Below, in pieces: positions 44,807 through 53,297 of a stretch of 64,000 nucleotides of DNA (position 1 is the stretch's first letter; each line of letters starts with the position of its first letter). The stretch lies in NCBI GenBank assembly GCA_965279705.1, contig OZ257257.1, positions 186,001 to 250,000 on the forward strand. The letters are read 5' to 3'. The DNA comes from Stagnimonas sp965279705. Lineage in GTDB: Bacteria; Pseudomonadota; Gammaproteobacteria; Nevskiales; Nevskiaceae. The position numbers and the translations under genes are program-made. The notes below the pieces were generated by a model. The model was not told where the DNA came from and made no database searches. It saw only the letters and a program-made list of their open reading frames with translations.

Positions 44807-45219
44807 GTTAGGCGAATCGCGCTGACGCGCTTTGCTAACTATGCATTCGTGTTGAGTGCGGTTTCGCCTGCGGCGACTTACTTCTTCTTTGCTTCGCCAA
44901 AGAAAAGTAAGCAAAAGAAAGGCGACCCGATACGGTGGTGCTACGCACTACCCTGCGATGCTCGGTTTTCGGGGGCGCTGCGGAACTCGCTTCGCTCAGA
45001 CAGTCCTCGCGCACAGCTCCCCGAAACCCTGCGCTTCTCGGCACCTCCCACGGGGCCCAACGTCAAAGGCCCAATCAAACCCACGTCACAAGCATGCTGG
45101 CTCGTTGCTGGCATTGCTGAACTCGCAGTAGTCCCATGGGATTAGGCAACTAGGCCATCGGTCGTCGCAGCACTTACCATGCGGGTAATCCCCAAGGTCC
45201 GGACGATGGCAGTCGCACT
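44807..45219. other. 413-base stretch without a convincing gene
   Basis: Between the broken gene and aceE. It holds a hairpin at 44877-44911 and then a GC-rich part. Short open frames occur in all three plus-strand frames, but none has a start signal or a credible protein. The text after the hairpin (TTCGGGGGCGCTGC and similar) looks like dispersed intergenic repeat sequence. The last 80 bases must include the aceE promoter, but I cannot point to a clear one. Confidence 0.6.
44877..44911. repeat. Large imperfect palindrome, possible dispersed repeat element
   Basis: CTTACTTCTTCTTTG (44877-44891) pairs with CAAAGAAAAGTAAG (44898-44911) around the loop CTTCGC, with one bulged base. Similar AAGTAAG/CTTACTT hairpins recur between genes in many beta- and gammaproteobacterial genomes as far as I recall; copies elsewhere cannot be seen from one window. 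Confidence 0.65.
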
Positions 45220-47889
45220 ATGAGCAATACCGATCCAATCGCAGCAGACAACGACCTGACCGAAACCCAGGAGTGGCTGGACGCGCTGGCGTCGGTGCTC
45301 AAGGCGCAAGGCCCCGCGCGCGCGCACTACCTGCTGGAGACGCTGACTGAAAAAGCCCGCCGCAGCGGCGCGCACATTCCGTTCTCGGCCAACACGGCGT
45401 ATGTGAATACGATCCCGACCGACCAGGAAGAACGCTCGCCGGGCGACCACGCGCTGGAGTGGAAGATCCGTTCGATCATCCGCTGGAACGCGATGGCGAT
45501 GGTGGTGAACAGCAATCGCGAGCACGCCGGCATCGGTGGGCACATCGCCACCTTTCAGTCGTCCGCCACGCTCTACGACGTCGGCTTCAACCACTTCTGG
45601 AAAGGCCCCGATCACAAAGACGGCGCTGATCTGATCTACATCCAGGGCCACAACACGCCGGGCATCTACGCACGCTCCTTCCTCGAAGGCCGCTTCAGCG
45701 AGAGCGAGATGCACCGCTTCCGCATGGAGGCTCTCGAACCGGGCCTATCGAGCTACCCACATCCGCAGCTGATGCCGGACTACTGGCAGTTTGCCAGCGT
45801 CTCGATGGGCCTGGGCCCGATCCAGGCGATCTATCAGGCGCGGCTGATGAAGTATCTGCACCACCGTGGCCTTGCCGACACCGAGACCCGCAAGGTCTGG
45901 TGTTTCTGCGGCGATGGCGAGATGGACGAGCCGGAGTCGTTGGGTGCCATCGGCATCGCCGCCCGCGAGAAGCTCGACAACTTGGTGTTCGTCGTCAACT
46001 GCAATCTGCAGCGGCTCGATGGCCCTGTGCGCGGCAACAGCAAGATCATTCAGGAGTTGGAAGGCACCTTCCGCGGCGCGGGCTGGAACGTCATCAAGGT
46101 CATCTGGGGCTCGGCCTGGGACCCGCTGATCGCAGCCGACCAGAGCGGCAAGCTGTTGCAGGCGATGATGGAAACCGTCGACGGCGAATACCAGAACTTC
46201 AAGGCCAAGGGCGGCGCCTACACACGCGAACATTTCTTCGGCAAGTACCCCGAGCTGACCGCGCTGGTCGCGACCTGGAGCGACGAGCAGATCGCCCAGC
46301 TCAACCGCGGCGGCCACGATCCGCACAAGGTGTATGCGGCGTATTCGGCGGCGAGCAAACACGAAGGTACTCCGACGGTCATTCTCGCCAAGACCGTGAA
46401 GGGCTACGGCATGGGCGAGGCGGGCGAAGGCCAGAACGTCACGCACTCGCAGAAGAAGATGGGCGAGGAAGCACTCAAGGCCTTCCGCGACCGCTTCAAG
46501 GTGCCGATCTCCGACGACCAGATTGCTTCGACGCCGTTCTATCGGCCGGCAGAGGACTCCGCCGAAATCCAGTATTTGAAGGCTCGGCGAGATGCGCTTG
46601 GCGGGCCGCTGCCGGCGCGGCGCGTGGTGGAAGAAACGCTGGAGATCCCGCCGCTCTCAACCTTCGAGAAGATCGTGGTCGGCAGTGGCGAGCGCGAGAT
46701 CAGCACGACGATGGCCTTCGTGCAGATTCTGCAGACGCTCTGCCGCGACAAGAACATCGGCAAGCGCGTGGTGCCCATCATCCCCGACGAGGCGCGCACG
46801 TTCGGCATGGAGGGCATGTTCCGCTCACTCGGCATCTATTCCATCGTCGGGCAGAAGTACAACCCCGAGGACGCCGGCCAGCTCGCCTATTACAAGGAAG
46901 ACATTCAGGGCCAGATTCTCGAAGAAGGCATCACCGAGGCGGGCGCGATGTCGAGCTGGAATGCGGCGGCAACGAGCTACGCCAACCACGGCGTGGCGCT
47001 GCTGCCGTTCTACATCTTCTATTCGATGTTCGGCTTCCAGCGCACCGCCGATCTCGCCTGGGCGGCGGGCGACATGCGCGCGCGTGGCTTCCTGCTGGGT
47101 GCCACCGCTGGCCGCACCACGCTCAACGGCGAGGGCCTGCAGCATCAGGATGGCCACAGCCATACGTTCGCGAGCGTGATCCCTAATTGCCGCACTTATG
47201 ACCCCGCCTTTGGCTACGAGCTGGCGGTGCTGATCCAGCACGGCATGAAAGAGATGTATGCCGAGCACCAGGACGTCTACTACTACCTCTCGCTCTACAA
47301 CGAGAATTATCAGCAGCTGGCGATGCCGGCCGGTGTCGAGAGCGGCATCGTGCGCGGCATGTATCTGCTCAAGAGTGACGAGTTCACGGGCGCGCCGCAT
47401 GTGCAGCTGCTCGGCAGCGGTGCCTTGTTGCGCGAGGTGATGGCTGCCGCCGATCTGCTGCGCGAGGAATGGGGCGTGACCAGTGATGTCTGGAGCGTGC
47501 CGAGCTTTACCGAGCTGGCCCGCGATGGTGCGGCTATCGAACGCTGGAACCTGCTGCACCCCGAGCAGCCCGCCCGCAAGAGCTACGTTGCCGAATGTCT
47601 CGGCGGCATGATCGGCCCGGCCATCGCATCGAGCGACTGGATTCGCGCCTGGCCCGAGCAGATTCGCCCCTGGGTGCCCATGCCCTACCACGTGCTCGGC
47701 ACCGACGGCTTCGGCCGCAGCGACAACCGCCCGGCGCTACGCGATTTCTTCGAGGTCGATCGCCGCTGGGTCACAGTGAAGGCGCTGAAGGCGTTGGCCG
47801 ATCTCGGCACCATTCCGCAGGAGCGGGTCGCGCAGGCGATCAAGATCTACGGCATCAAGCCGGAGCGTGCCGCTCCGTGGCAGGTGTAA
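45220..47889 (+). CDS. aceE: Pyruvate dehydrogenase E1 component, homodimeric type
   Basis: Thiamine-diphosphate enzyme that decarboxylates pyruvate and acetylates the lipoyl arm of E2. 889 residues, the usual AceE length. The N-terminal TQEWLDALASVL is the E2-binding tail. Further motifs are GDHALEWKIRSIIRWNAMAM, GGHIATFQSSATLYDVGF, the ThDP site CFCGDGEMDEPES through NLVFVVNCNLQRLDGPV, AKTVKGYGMG and IIPDEARTFGMEGMFR, with a late TDGFGRSDNRPALRDFFEVD. It is followed after three bases by aceF. No pdhR-like regulator is next to it. The start codon context is weak. Confidence 0.97.
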   Translation: MSNTDPIAADNDLTETQEWLDALASVLKAQGPARAHYLLETLTEKARRSGAHIPFSANTAYVNTIPTDQEERSPGDHALEWKIRSIIRWNAMAMVVNSNREHAGIGGHIATFQSSATLYDVGFNHFWKGPDHKDGADLIYIQGHNTPGIYARSFLEGRFSESEMHRFRMEALEPGLSSYPHPQLMPDYWQFASVSMGLGPIQAIYQARLMKYLHHRGLADTETRKVWCFCGDGEMDEPESLGAIGIAAREKLDNLVFVVNCNLQRLDGPVRGNSKIIQELEGTFRGAGWNVIKVIWGSAWDPLIAADQSGKLLQAMMETVDGEYQNFKAKGGAYTREHFFGKYPELTALVATWSDEQIAQLNRGGHDPHKVYAAYSAASKHEGTPTVILAKTVKGYGMGEAGEGQNVTHSQKKMGEEALKAFRDRFKVPISDDQIASTPFYRPAEDSAEIQYLKARRDALGGPLPARRVVEETLEIPPLSTFEKIVVGSGEREISTTMAFVQILQTLCRDKNIGKRVVPIIPDEARTFGMEGMFRSLGIYSIVGQKYNPEDAGQLAYYKEDIQGQILEEGITEAGAMSSWNAAATSYANHGVALLPFYIFYSMFGFQRTADLAWAAGDMRARGFLLGATAGRTTLNGEGLQHQDGHSHTFASVIPNCRTYDPAFGYELAVLIQHGMKEMYAEHQDVYYYLSLYNENYQQLAMPAGVESGIVRGMYLLKSDEFTGAPHVQLLGSGALLREVMAAADLLREEWGVTSDVWSVPSFTELARDGAAIERWNLLHPEQPARKSYVAECLGGMIGPAIASSDWIRAWPEQIRPWVPMPYHVLGTDGFGRSDNRPALRDFFEVDRRWVTVKALKALADLGTIPQERVAQAIKIYGIKPERAAPWQV

Positions 47890-47892
47890 GCC

Positions 47893-49590
47893 ATGGCCAA
47901 TCTCATTGACGTGAAGGTGCCCGACCTCGGTGACAGCAAGGACGTGCCGATCATCGAAATCCTGGTGAAGGATGGCGAACAGATCGGCAAGGACAGCGTG
48001 CTGCTGGTGCTGGAAAGCGACAAGGCGACCATGGAAGTGCCCTCGCCTGCGGGCGGCACCGTGCGCAACCTCAAGGTGAAAATCGGCGACAAGCTCTCCG
48101 CTGGCGCGGTGATCTGCCAGCTCGAAGCAGAGGGTGCTGCCGAGGCACCGAAGGCAGAGAAGCCTGCTGCACCCGCGCCGGCTGCGAAGGCCGCGGCACC
48201 TCAAGCCGAAACCAAGACCTCGCCCGCAGCCGCCGCAGCGAGCAAGCCAGCGACACCGGCGCCCGCCACCGCGCCTGCTGCGAGCAGCAAGCAGAAAGTG
48301 ATCGTGCCCGACATCGGCGATTACAAGAATGTGCCGGTGATCGAGGTGCTGGTGGCCGAGGGCGACACCGTTGCTAAAGACGCGCCCATGATCGTGCTCG
48401 AATCCGACAAGGCGACGATGGAGGTGCCGGCTCCGGCCGCCGGTATTGTGCGCGGCTTCAAGATCAAGGCGGGCGACAAGCTCAACCCCGGCGACTTCAT
48501 CTGCGAGCTGGAAGTGGCCGGCGGCAGCGCCGAGCCTGCCGCAGCATCAACGCCCGCTGCGGCACCGAGTGCCAAAGCCGAGGTCGCGAACGACCCGGAG
48601 ACAAAGCCCGATGCCGGTGCGCCGCCTGCGGTCGCCAAGGAGCCGCCGCCGCCCGCCGCAGCGCCAGCGGCGGGCGACAGCAGCGCCCATGCGGGCCCGG
48701 CAACGCGCAAGTTTGCGCGGGAACTGGGCGTCGATGTCAGCCAGGTCAAAGGCACCGGCCTGAAGGATCGCGTCACCATCGAAGACGTGCAGGCCTTCGT
48801 GAAGTCGCGCATGAGCAGCGGAGCGACGAAATCGAGTTCGGCGGGTGCCACGAGCGGCGCCGGCATCCCGCCCATCCCCGCCGTCGATTTCAGCCAGTTC
48901 GGCGCCATCGAGACCAAGCCGCTGGCGCGCATCCGCAAGCTCAGTGCCGCGCATCTGTCGCGCGCCTGGCTCAACGTGCCGCATGTGACGCAGTTCGACG
49001 AAGCCGACATCACCGACCTCGAGAGCTTCCGCAAGTCAGCGAGCGAGGATGGCGCAGTCAAGCTGACGCTGCTGCCCTTCCTGATGAAGGCGATTGCCAC
49101 CGCGATGCGGCAGTTCCCCGAGTTCAACAGCTCGCTCGCACCCGACGGCGAGAACCTCATCCTCAAGCACTACTGCCATCTGGGCTTTGCGGCTGACACG
49201 CCGAATGGCCTCGTCGTGCCGGTGGTGCGCGATGTCTGGACCAAGGGCATCGCACAACTCGCCACCGAGTGCGGCGAGCTGGCGAAGAAGGCGCGCGACG
49301 GCAAGTTGAAACCTGATGAGATGCGCGGTGGCTGCATGAGCATTAGCAGTCTCGGCGGCCTGGGCGTGACCGGTGGCTTCACGCCGATCGTCAACGCGCC
49401 GGAAGTCGCGATTTTGGGTGTGAGCAAGGCGACGATGAAGCCCGTATGGGACGGCAAGGCCTTTGCGCCTCGGCTGATGCTGCCGCTATCGCTCAGCTAC
49501 GACCATCGCGTGATCGACGGTGCACAAGCGGCACGGTTCACGGTGGTGCTGGTCAAACTGCTGTCTGATCTGCGGAGACTCACGCTGTGA
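47893..49590 (+). CDS. aceF: Dihydrolipoamide acetyltransferase (pyruvate dehydrogenase E2), two lipoyl domains
   Basis: Core of the pyruvate dehydrogenase complex; transfers acetyl to coenzyme A. 565 residues. Lipoyl domain 1 has the lipoylated Lys44 in ESDKATMEV, followed by an Ala/Pro linker. Lipoyl domain 2 repeats the ESDKATMEV motif near residue 175, again with a linker. The E1/E3-binding domain runs about 270-305 (ATRKFARELGVDVSQVKGTG) and the catalytic domain ends in LSLSYDHRVIDGAQAARF with the active-site His and Asp. Translation of the Mrr-like gene starts inside its stop codon. The E3 gene (lpd) often found next is absent in this window. Confidence 0.97.
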   Translation: MANLIDVKVPDLGDSKDVPIIEILVKDGEQIGKDSVLLVLESDKATMEVPSPAGGTVRNLKVKIGDKLSAGAVICQLEAEGAAEAPKAEKPAAPAPAAKAAAPQAETKTSPAAAAASKPATPAPATAPAASSKQKVIVPDIGDYKNVPVIEVLVAEGDTVAKDAPMIVLESDKATMEVPAPAAGIVRGFKIKAGDKLNPGDFICELEVAGGSAEPAAASTPAAAPSAKAEVANDPETKPDAGAPPAVAKEPPPPAAAPAAGDSSAHAGPATRKFARELGVDVSQVKGTGLKDRVTIEDVQAFVKSRMSSGATKSSSAGATSGAGIPPIPAVDFSQFGAIETKPLARIRKLSAAHLSRAWLNVPHVTQFDEADITDLESFRKSASEDGAVKLTLLPFLMKAIATAMRQFPEFNSSLAPDGENLILKHYCHLGFAADTPNGLVVPVVRDVWTKGIAQLATECGELAKKARDGKLKPDEMRGGCMSISSLGGLGVTGGFTPIVNAPEVAILGVSKATMKPVWDGKAFAPRLMLPLSLSYDHRVIDGAQAARFTVVLVKLLSDLRRLTL

Positions 49591-50609
49591 GCAAACCCAC
49601 TGCATGGATGGTGCGCGCAGGCCGCGAGGGCGTGTACGCGGAGGATTTTCTCGCACTCAAAGTCGTCGCCATTGGCTGGCGCGAAGTGGGCGAGTTAAGC
49701 AAAGGAGCTAGCAAGACAGACATCTTGGCACGCTGCCGCGTGGCTTATCCCGAGCAAACCGATGCGCAGTTGCGTACCGCGCAAAGCCCTATCTATCGGT
49801 TTTTGAACGAGATCAAAATCGGCTCGACAGTCGTGACCTACAACCCCGCTTTACGGCGCTATCACCTTGGCACAGTCGAGTCTGACCCTGTGTGGGCCGC
49901 TGACCAAATTGAGCCGCTTCCGCGTCAGCGAAGGGTGAAGTGGCATTCGCAAGTACAGCGCGACGTGTTGCCAGAGCCGACACTGAATACCTTGGGTGCG
50001 ATACAAACTTTGTTTGAGATCAATGCTAGTGCCTACGCCGAATTACAGTTTAAGGCGAGTGCACTGAATGCAGAGTTGCCAGAGCTGCCGGTTGAAGTGC
50101 TACGCGACGAACAAAAGCAGCAAAGTGCAAAACTCAGAAGTGCAGCGCTGATTGAAGAAGCAAAGAACAGCATCGAGCAAAAAATTTTGGCACTCGACTG
50201 GGAGCAGTTGCAGGAACTCGTTGCAGGCGTGTTGCGTGCGATGGGCTACAAAACCCAAATCTCGCCGCGTGGCGCAGATCGCGGTGCCGATATTTTTGCT
50301 TCACCGGATGGTTTGGGTTTAGGCGATCCGCGCATCTTTGTTGAAGTAAAACACCGCCCGGGCCAGACCATGGGCGCGCCAGATGTGCGTACTTTTATTG
50401 GTGGCCGCACCAGCAATGATCGTTGCCTTTACGTGAGCACTGGCGGCTTTACGCGCGAAGCCAAATACGAGGCAGATCGAGCCGCGATTCCATTGCGACT
50501 GATTGATTTGGTTACGCTGCGCAAATTGCTGTTAGAGCACTATCCAGCACTCGATGAAAAGGCGCGTCGGTTGGTGGCACTGCGCAGTGTTTATGTATTG
50601 GCCGATTAA
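49587..50609 (+). CDS. Mrr-family restriction endonuclease-like protein
   Basis: 340 residues. The N-terminal part (about 1-110: WMVRAGREGVYAEDFL, VVAIGWREVG, IGSTVVTYNP) resembles the domain that precedes Mrr nucleases in modification-dependent restriction systems. The C-terminal domain (about 200-320) has LDWEQLQELVAGVLRAMGY. The PD-(D/E)xK core follows, GADRGADIFA ... IFVEVKHRPGQ, with both acidic residues and the Lys present, then FTREAKYEADRA. The ATG overlaps the aceF stop by four bases (ATGA), although base composition is lower in GC than aceF. No methyltransferase lies nearby, consistent with a type IV, methylation-targeting enzyme. Confidence 0.85.
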   Translation: MSKPTAWMVRAGREGVYAEDFLALKVVAIGWREVGELSKGASKTDILARCRVAYPEQTDAQLRTAQSPIYRFLNEIKIGSTVVTYNPALRRYHLGTVESDPVWAADQIEPLPRQRRVKWHSQVQRDVLPEPTLNTLGAIQTLFEINASAYAELQFKASALNAELPELPVEVLRDEQKQQSAKLRSAALIEEAKNSIEQKILALDWEQLQELVAGVLRAMGYKTQISPRGADRGADIFASPDGLGLGDPRIFVEVKHRPGQTMGAPDVRTFIGGRTSNDRCLYVSTGGFTREAKYEADRAAIPLRLIDLVTLRKLLLEHYPALDEKARRLVALRSVYVLAD

Positions 50610-50618
50610 CAGGACGAT

Positions 50619-50816
50619 TCAAGCCGCCAACGCCACCTCAACAATCTGAGGATTCGGCATGCGCTCACTGGCATCCAGAATCTCAATGCCCACCACAGCG
50701 CCCTTGGCATCGAAATCGACAATCACTCCGGGGCGCACTTCATCGCTCTCTTGCACGGGCGTATCGGCAAAAGTGACGCGAACAATATCAACGGACTTGT
50801 CGTAGCTGACTTTCAT
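50619..50816 (-). CDS. DUF2283 family protein (antitoxin-like)
   Basis: 65 residues beginning MKVSYDKSVDIVRVTFADT and continuing RPGVIVDFDAKGAVVGIEIL and RMPNPQIVEVAL, the DUF2283 pattern. Such genes usually follow a DUF4258 gene and are suspected antitoxins or partners. The ATG at 50816 overlaps the DUF4258 stop by one base (TGATG); an ATG at 50828 would overlap further and is less likely. Confidence 0.8.
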   Translation of the reverse strand: MKVSYDKSVDIVRVTFADTPVQESDEVRPGVIVDFDAKGAVVGIEILDASERMPNPQIVEVALAA

Positions 50817-51070
50817 CACAGGCTCCAATATTTCTCGATTTTGCTGGTTCGATACATCGTCACGACCACTGTGCCATCTGGCACATCTTCGACGATGGCA
50901 CGAATCAGATAGCTGACACCGTCAATATCGAAGCGACGCTGCAAGACTTTACGCCCCTTCTGTGCCGCAACCACCTGCTCGGGGTTTTTCAGCGTTTCAT
51001 CCAGTTGCTCGTCGGTGATGCCTCGCCGCTGCATCTCTAACAAGGCGTGCGTCGTCAAACGAATGGTCAT
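50816..51070 (-). CDS. DUF4258 family protein (toxin-like partner of DUF2283)
   Basis: 84 residues: TIRLTTHALLEMQRRGITD, EQVVAAQKGRKVLQRRF, YLIRAIVEDVPDGTVVVTMY. This is the DUF4258 layout, with an N-terminal His/Arg helix and a beta sheet like RelE-type small toxins. It is translationally coupled to the DUF2283 gene behind it. The ATG at 51070 is chosen because the longer frame lacks conservation. Function in toxicity is inferred from gene pairing only. Confidence 0.78.
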   Translation of the reverse strand: MTIRLTTHALLEMQRRGITDEQLDETLKNPEQVVAAQKGRKVLQRRFDIDGVSYLIRAIVEDVPDGTVVVTMYRTSKIEKYWSL

Positions 51071-51138
51071 GGCGTAGGCATCGCGCGAGAAGCGGTGATG
51101 CCCGATGATACGGTTAGTGACGAACAAGGAGAGCAACC

Positions 51139-51435
51139 ATGTCCCCCCGATACTTTGGTGCTGCCGCGCTACTGGCGCTGGCGGCCTGTGCTGCACCCAC
51201 CACACAGACATCCGTGAACTCAAGCGCCCCCACTGCCGGCTTCGTCACCGATGTCGCCGCCTTCGAACAGTTCATCGCCACGACGCCAACGCCGTCGCAG
51301 TTGCGCGCCCGCTATCCCGACGTGACTCTGGTGCTGCCAGGCGACATGGCCACCAAGGAATTGCGCATGAACAAATCACGCTACTTCGCCGAGTTGGATG
51401 GCGCAGGCCGCATCACCGGCGGCAAGTTTCAGTAA
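51139..51435 (+). CDS. Small lipoprotein, unknown function
   Basis: 98 residues with a lipobox (AALLALAACAAP, Cys about residue 17) and a short domain: FVTDVAAFEQFIATTPTPS, LRARYPDVTLVLPGDMATKE and a strand pair FAELDGAGRITGGKF. I do not recognise the family. AAGGAG stands eight bases before the ATG, so the start is convincing. Divergent from the DUF4258 gene. Confidence 0.75.
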   Translation: MSPRYFGAAALLALAACAAPTTQTSVNSSAPTAGFVTDVAAFEQFIATTPTPSQLRARYPDVTLVLPGDMATKELRMNKSRYFAELDGAGRITGGKFQ

Positions 51436-51502
51436 GCCGACAGGGGTCGGGGGTTTATAGTGGCGGCCTACGCAATATGGGCAACACGCCAGGACGACAC
51501 CA

Positions 51503-52384
51503 ATGGCCTCAAAAGCCGTGACCAAAACCACCGCCACCCGCACGGGCAAGACCATCGGCAAGGCGATTGCCAAGACCTACGGCGTGCCGAAGCGCAAGGC
51601 GGCTGCCAAGCCTAAAGCGGCTGTGAAGAAGGCAGCGAGCAAGCCAGCTGCCAAAGCCCTTAAAAAGCCGGCTGCCGCGCCCAAGAAAAAAGCCAAGCTT
51701 GTGGCGAGCAAAGCCGCCAAGCCAAAAGTGGCTGTGCGCAAGGTGACAGCAGCCAAGGCCAAGAAGCCAGTGGTGGTCGCCAAGCGCAAGCTGGTGGCCA
51801 AACCCCTCGCCAAGAAGGCGCCTGCAAAAAAAGTGACTGCGGTGCGCGGCGCGAAAGTGGCCAAGCCCGTGCTTAAGTCGGCAAAGCCTGCGGTCAAGAA
51901 AGGTATGAAAGTGGTGGCGAAGAAGGCCGCTGCAAAAAAGCCTCTGGTCGTGACACGCAGCAAAGTCGCTGCCAAGGCAGCGGCCAAGCCGGTTGCCAAG
52001 AAAGCCGCCGCTAAAAAGCCAGTTGCTGCGTCGCGCAAGGTCGCGCCCAAACGCGCGGTGGTGCCGGCGGCCAAGCCAGTCGCAAAAAAGAAAAAGCCAG
52101 CACCCAAACCGCAGGTGTTCCCGGCACCCAAGAAGAAAACGGTTTGGGATCTGCGCGTCAAAAAACCAAAGCCGGTCAAGGTGAAGCCAGCCGGCCCGGC
52201 GAAACCGAAGCCCTCCAAGCGCAGGGGTTTGGTCAAGTACGTGAAGGCGCTCAAATACGCCCTCAAGGTGAAGAAGCCACCCGGCCCGGTCGTCGAGCAA
52301 GTGCTGCGCGCGGACTACGGCGAAGGCCTGCGTGGCAACAAGGATGCCGAGCGCCTGCTCGGTGTGTCGCGTCAGGTGCATTGA
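51503..52384 (+). CDS. Lys/Ala-rich histone H1-like protein
   Basis: 293 residues made of Lys, Ala, Pro and Val repeats (KAAAKPKAAVKKAASKPAAK type), with almost no acidic residues until the C-terminus. A short non-repeat end of about 50 residues holds KYVKALKYALKVKKPPGP and EGLRGNKDAERLLGVSRQ. The repeat part resembles eukaryotic histone H1 tails and bacterial H1-like proteins that compact DNA. GACGACACC precedes the ATG; the reverse frames are long only because of repeat composition. It is likely a nucleoid protein. The similar Lys/Ala tail of the topA product suggests the same kind of DNA contact. Confidence 0.8.
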   Translation: MASKAVTKTTATRTGKTIGKAIAKTYGVPKRKAAAKPKAAVKKAASKPAAKALKKPAAAPKKKAKLVASKAAKPKVAVRKVTAAKAKKPVVVAKRKLVAKPLAKKAPAKKVTAVRGAKVAKPVLKSAKPAVKKGMKVVAKKAAAKKPLVVTRSKVAAKAAAKPVAKKAAAKKPVAASRKVAPKRAVVPAAKPVAKKKKPAPKPQVFPAPKKKTVWDLRVKKPKPVKVKPAGPAKPKPSKRRGLVKYVKALKYALKVKKPPGPVVEQVLRADYGEGLRGNKDAERLLGVSRQVH

Positions 52385-52391
52385 TTTTCAG

Positions 52392-53291
52392 ATGACGGTG
52401 ACGCTGCCTTTCCACACGCTGGATGTCTTCACCGACTTAGCCTTCGCGGGCAACCCGTTGGCGGTGGTGCTGGAGGCGGATGGCTTGAACAGCGCGCAGA
52501 TGCAGCAGCTCGCGCGCGAGTTCAACCTGAGCGAGACGGTGTTTGTGCTTAAAAGCACGCGCACTGATGCGGATGTGCGCGTGCGCATCTTCACGCCCGT
52601 CACCGAATTGCCGTTCGCTGGGCATCCCACCGTGGGTACTGCTTGCTTGCTCGCTGACCTCGGCTGGTTGCCGCGAGAGGTCACACGCATCGTCCTTGAA
52701 GAAAACGTCGGTCTCGTGCCGGTGCGCCTTCTACAACAAGCCGACCAGCCCTGGTTCGGCGAACTCACCACTGCCAAGTCGCCAGAACTACGTGAAGCCG
52801 ACTTTGATGTGGGCGCATTGCCCGCCGTGCTTGGCATCGACGCTGCGGCCATCACCAGCGTGCGCCTTGCGTCATGCGGCAATCCCTTCGTCGTCGTCAC
52901 GGTGCGTCAACCGGAAGTGCTGCAAGGCATCGACTTCGATGCCACCGCCGCACGCCGCCTGCTCGCCAACAGCTGGGGCCATGCGATCTACATCGTTGCG
53001 AAAGGCTACGAGGGCGAGTGGCGCACGCGGATGTTCGCGCCCGACCTTGGCGTGACCGAAGACCCCGCCACCGGCAGTGCCGCCGTCGCGTTCGCAGGTG
53101 CGCTGGCACTCGACGCGCTCGCAAGAGGCGAACAGGGCGAGCTTGCGTGGACGCTGCATCAAGGTGTCGAGATGGGCCGCCCAAGCCTGCTGCAAGCCAG
53201 CGCCTCCATCGCTGAGGGCAAGGTCGTAGCGGTGCGCGTCGGTGGTCACGCCGTGCGCGTGAGCGAAGGCCGCATCCGCATCCCTCAGTAA
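52392..53291 (+). CDS. PhzF-family isomerase/epimerase-like protein
   Basis: 299 residues of the diaminopimelate epimerase-like PhzF fold. It begins LPFHTLDVFTDLAFAGNPLAVVLEA. The conserved Glu is in LSETVFVL (about 46-53), followed by IFTPVTELPFAGHPTVGTA and DLGVTEDPATGSAA. In PhzF this Glu is the acid/base catalyst. Most family members outside phenazine clusters have unknown substrates, and no phenazine genes are nearby. The ATG at 52392, eight bases after the H1-like gene, is used; the longer frame lies inside that gene. Confidence 0.88.
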   Translation: MTVTLPFHTLDVFTDLAFAGNPLAVVLEADGLNSAQMQQLAREFNLSETVFVLKSTRTDADVRVRIFTPVTELPFAGHPTVGTACLLADLGWLPREVTRIVLEENVGLVPVRLLQQADQPWFGELTTAKSPELREADFDVGALPAVLGIDAAAITSVRLASCGNPFVVVTVRQPEVLQGIDFDATAARRLLANSWGHAIYIVAKGYEGEWRTRMFAPDLGVTEDPATGSAAVAFAGALALDALARGEQGELAWTLHQGVEMGRPSLLQASASIAEGKVVAVRVGGHAVRVSEGRIRIPQ

Positions 53292-53297
53292 AGCGCG

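Noticed and set aside
44849..45145. Small open frames of 60-98 codons after the hairpin upstream of aceE
   Set aside because: Three overlapping plus-strand frames all stay open, none has a start signal, and the sequence looks like an intergenic repeat.
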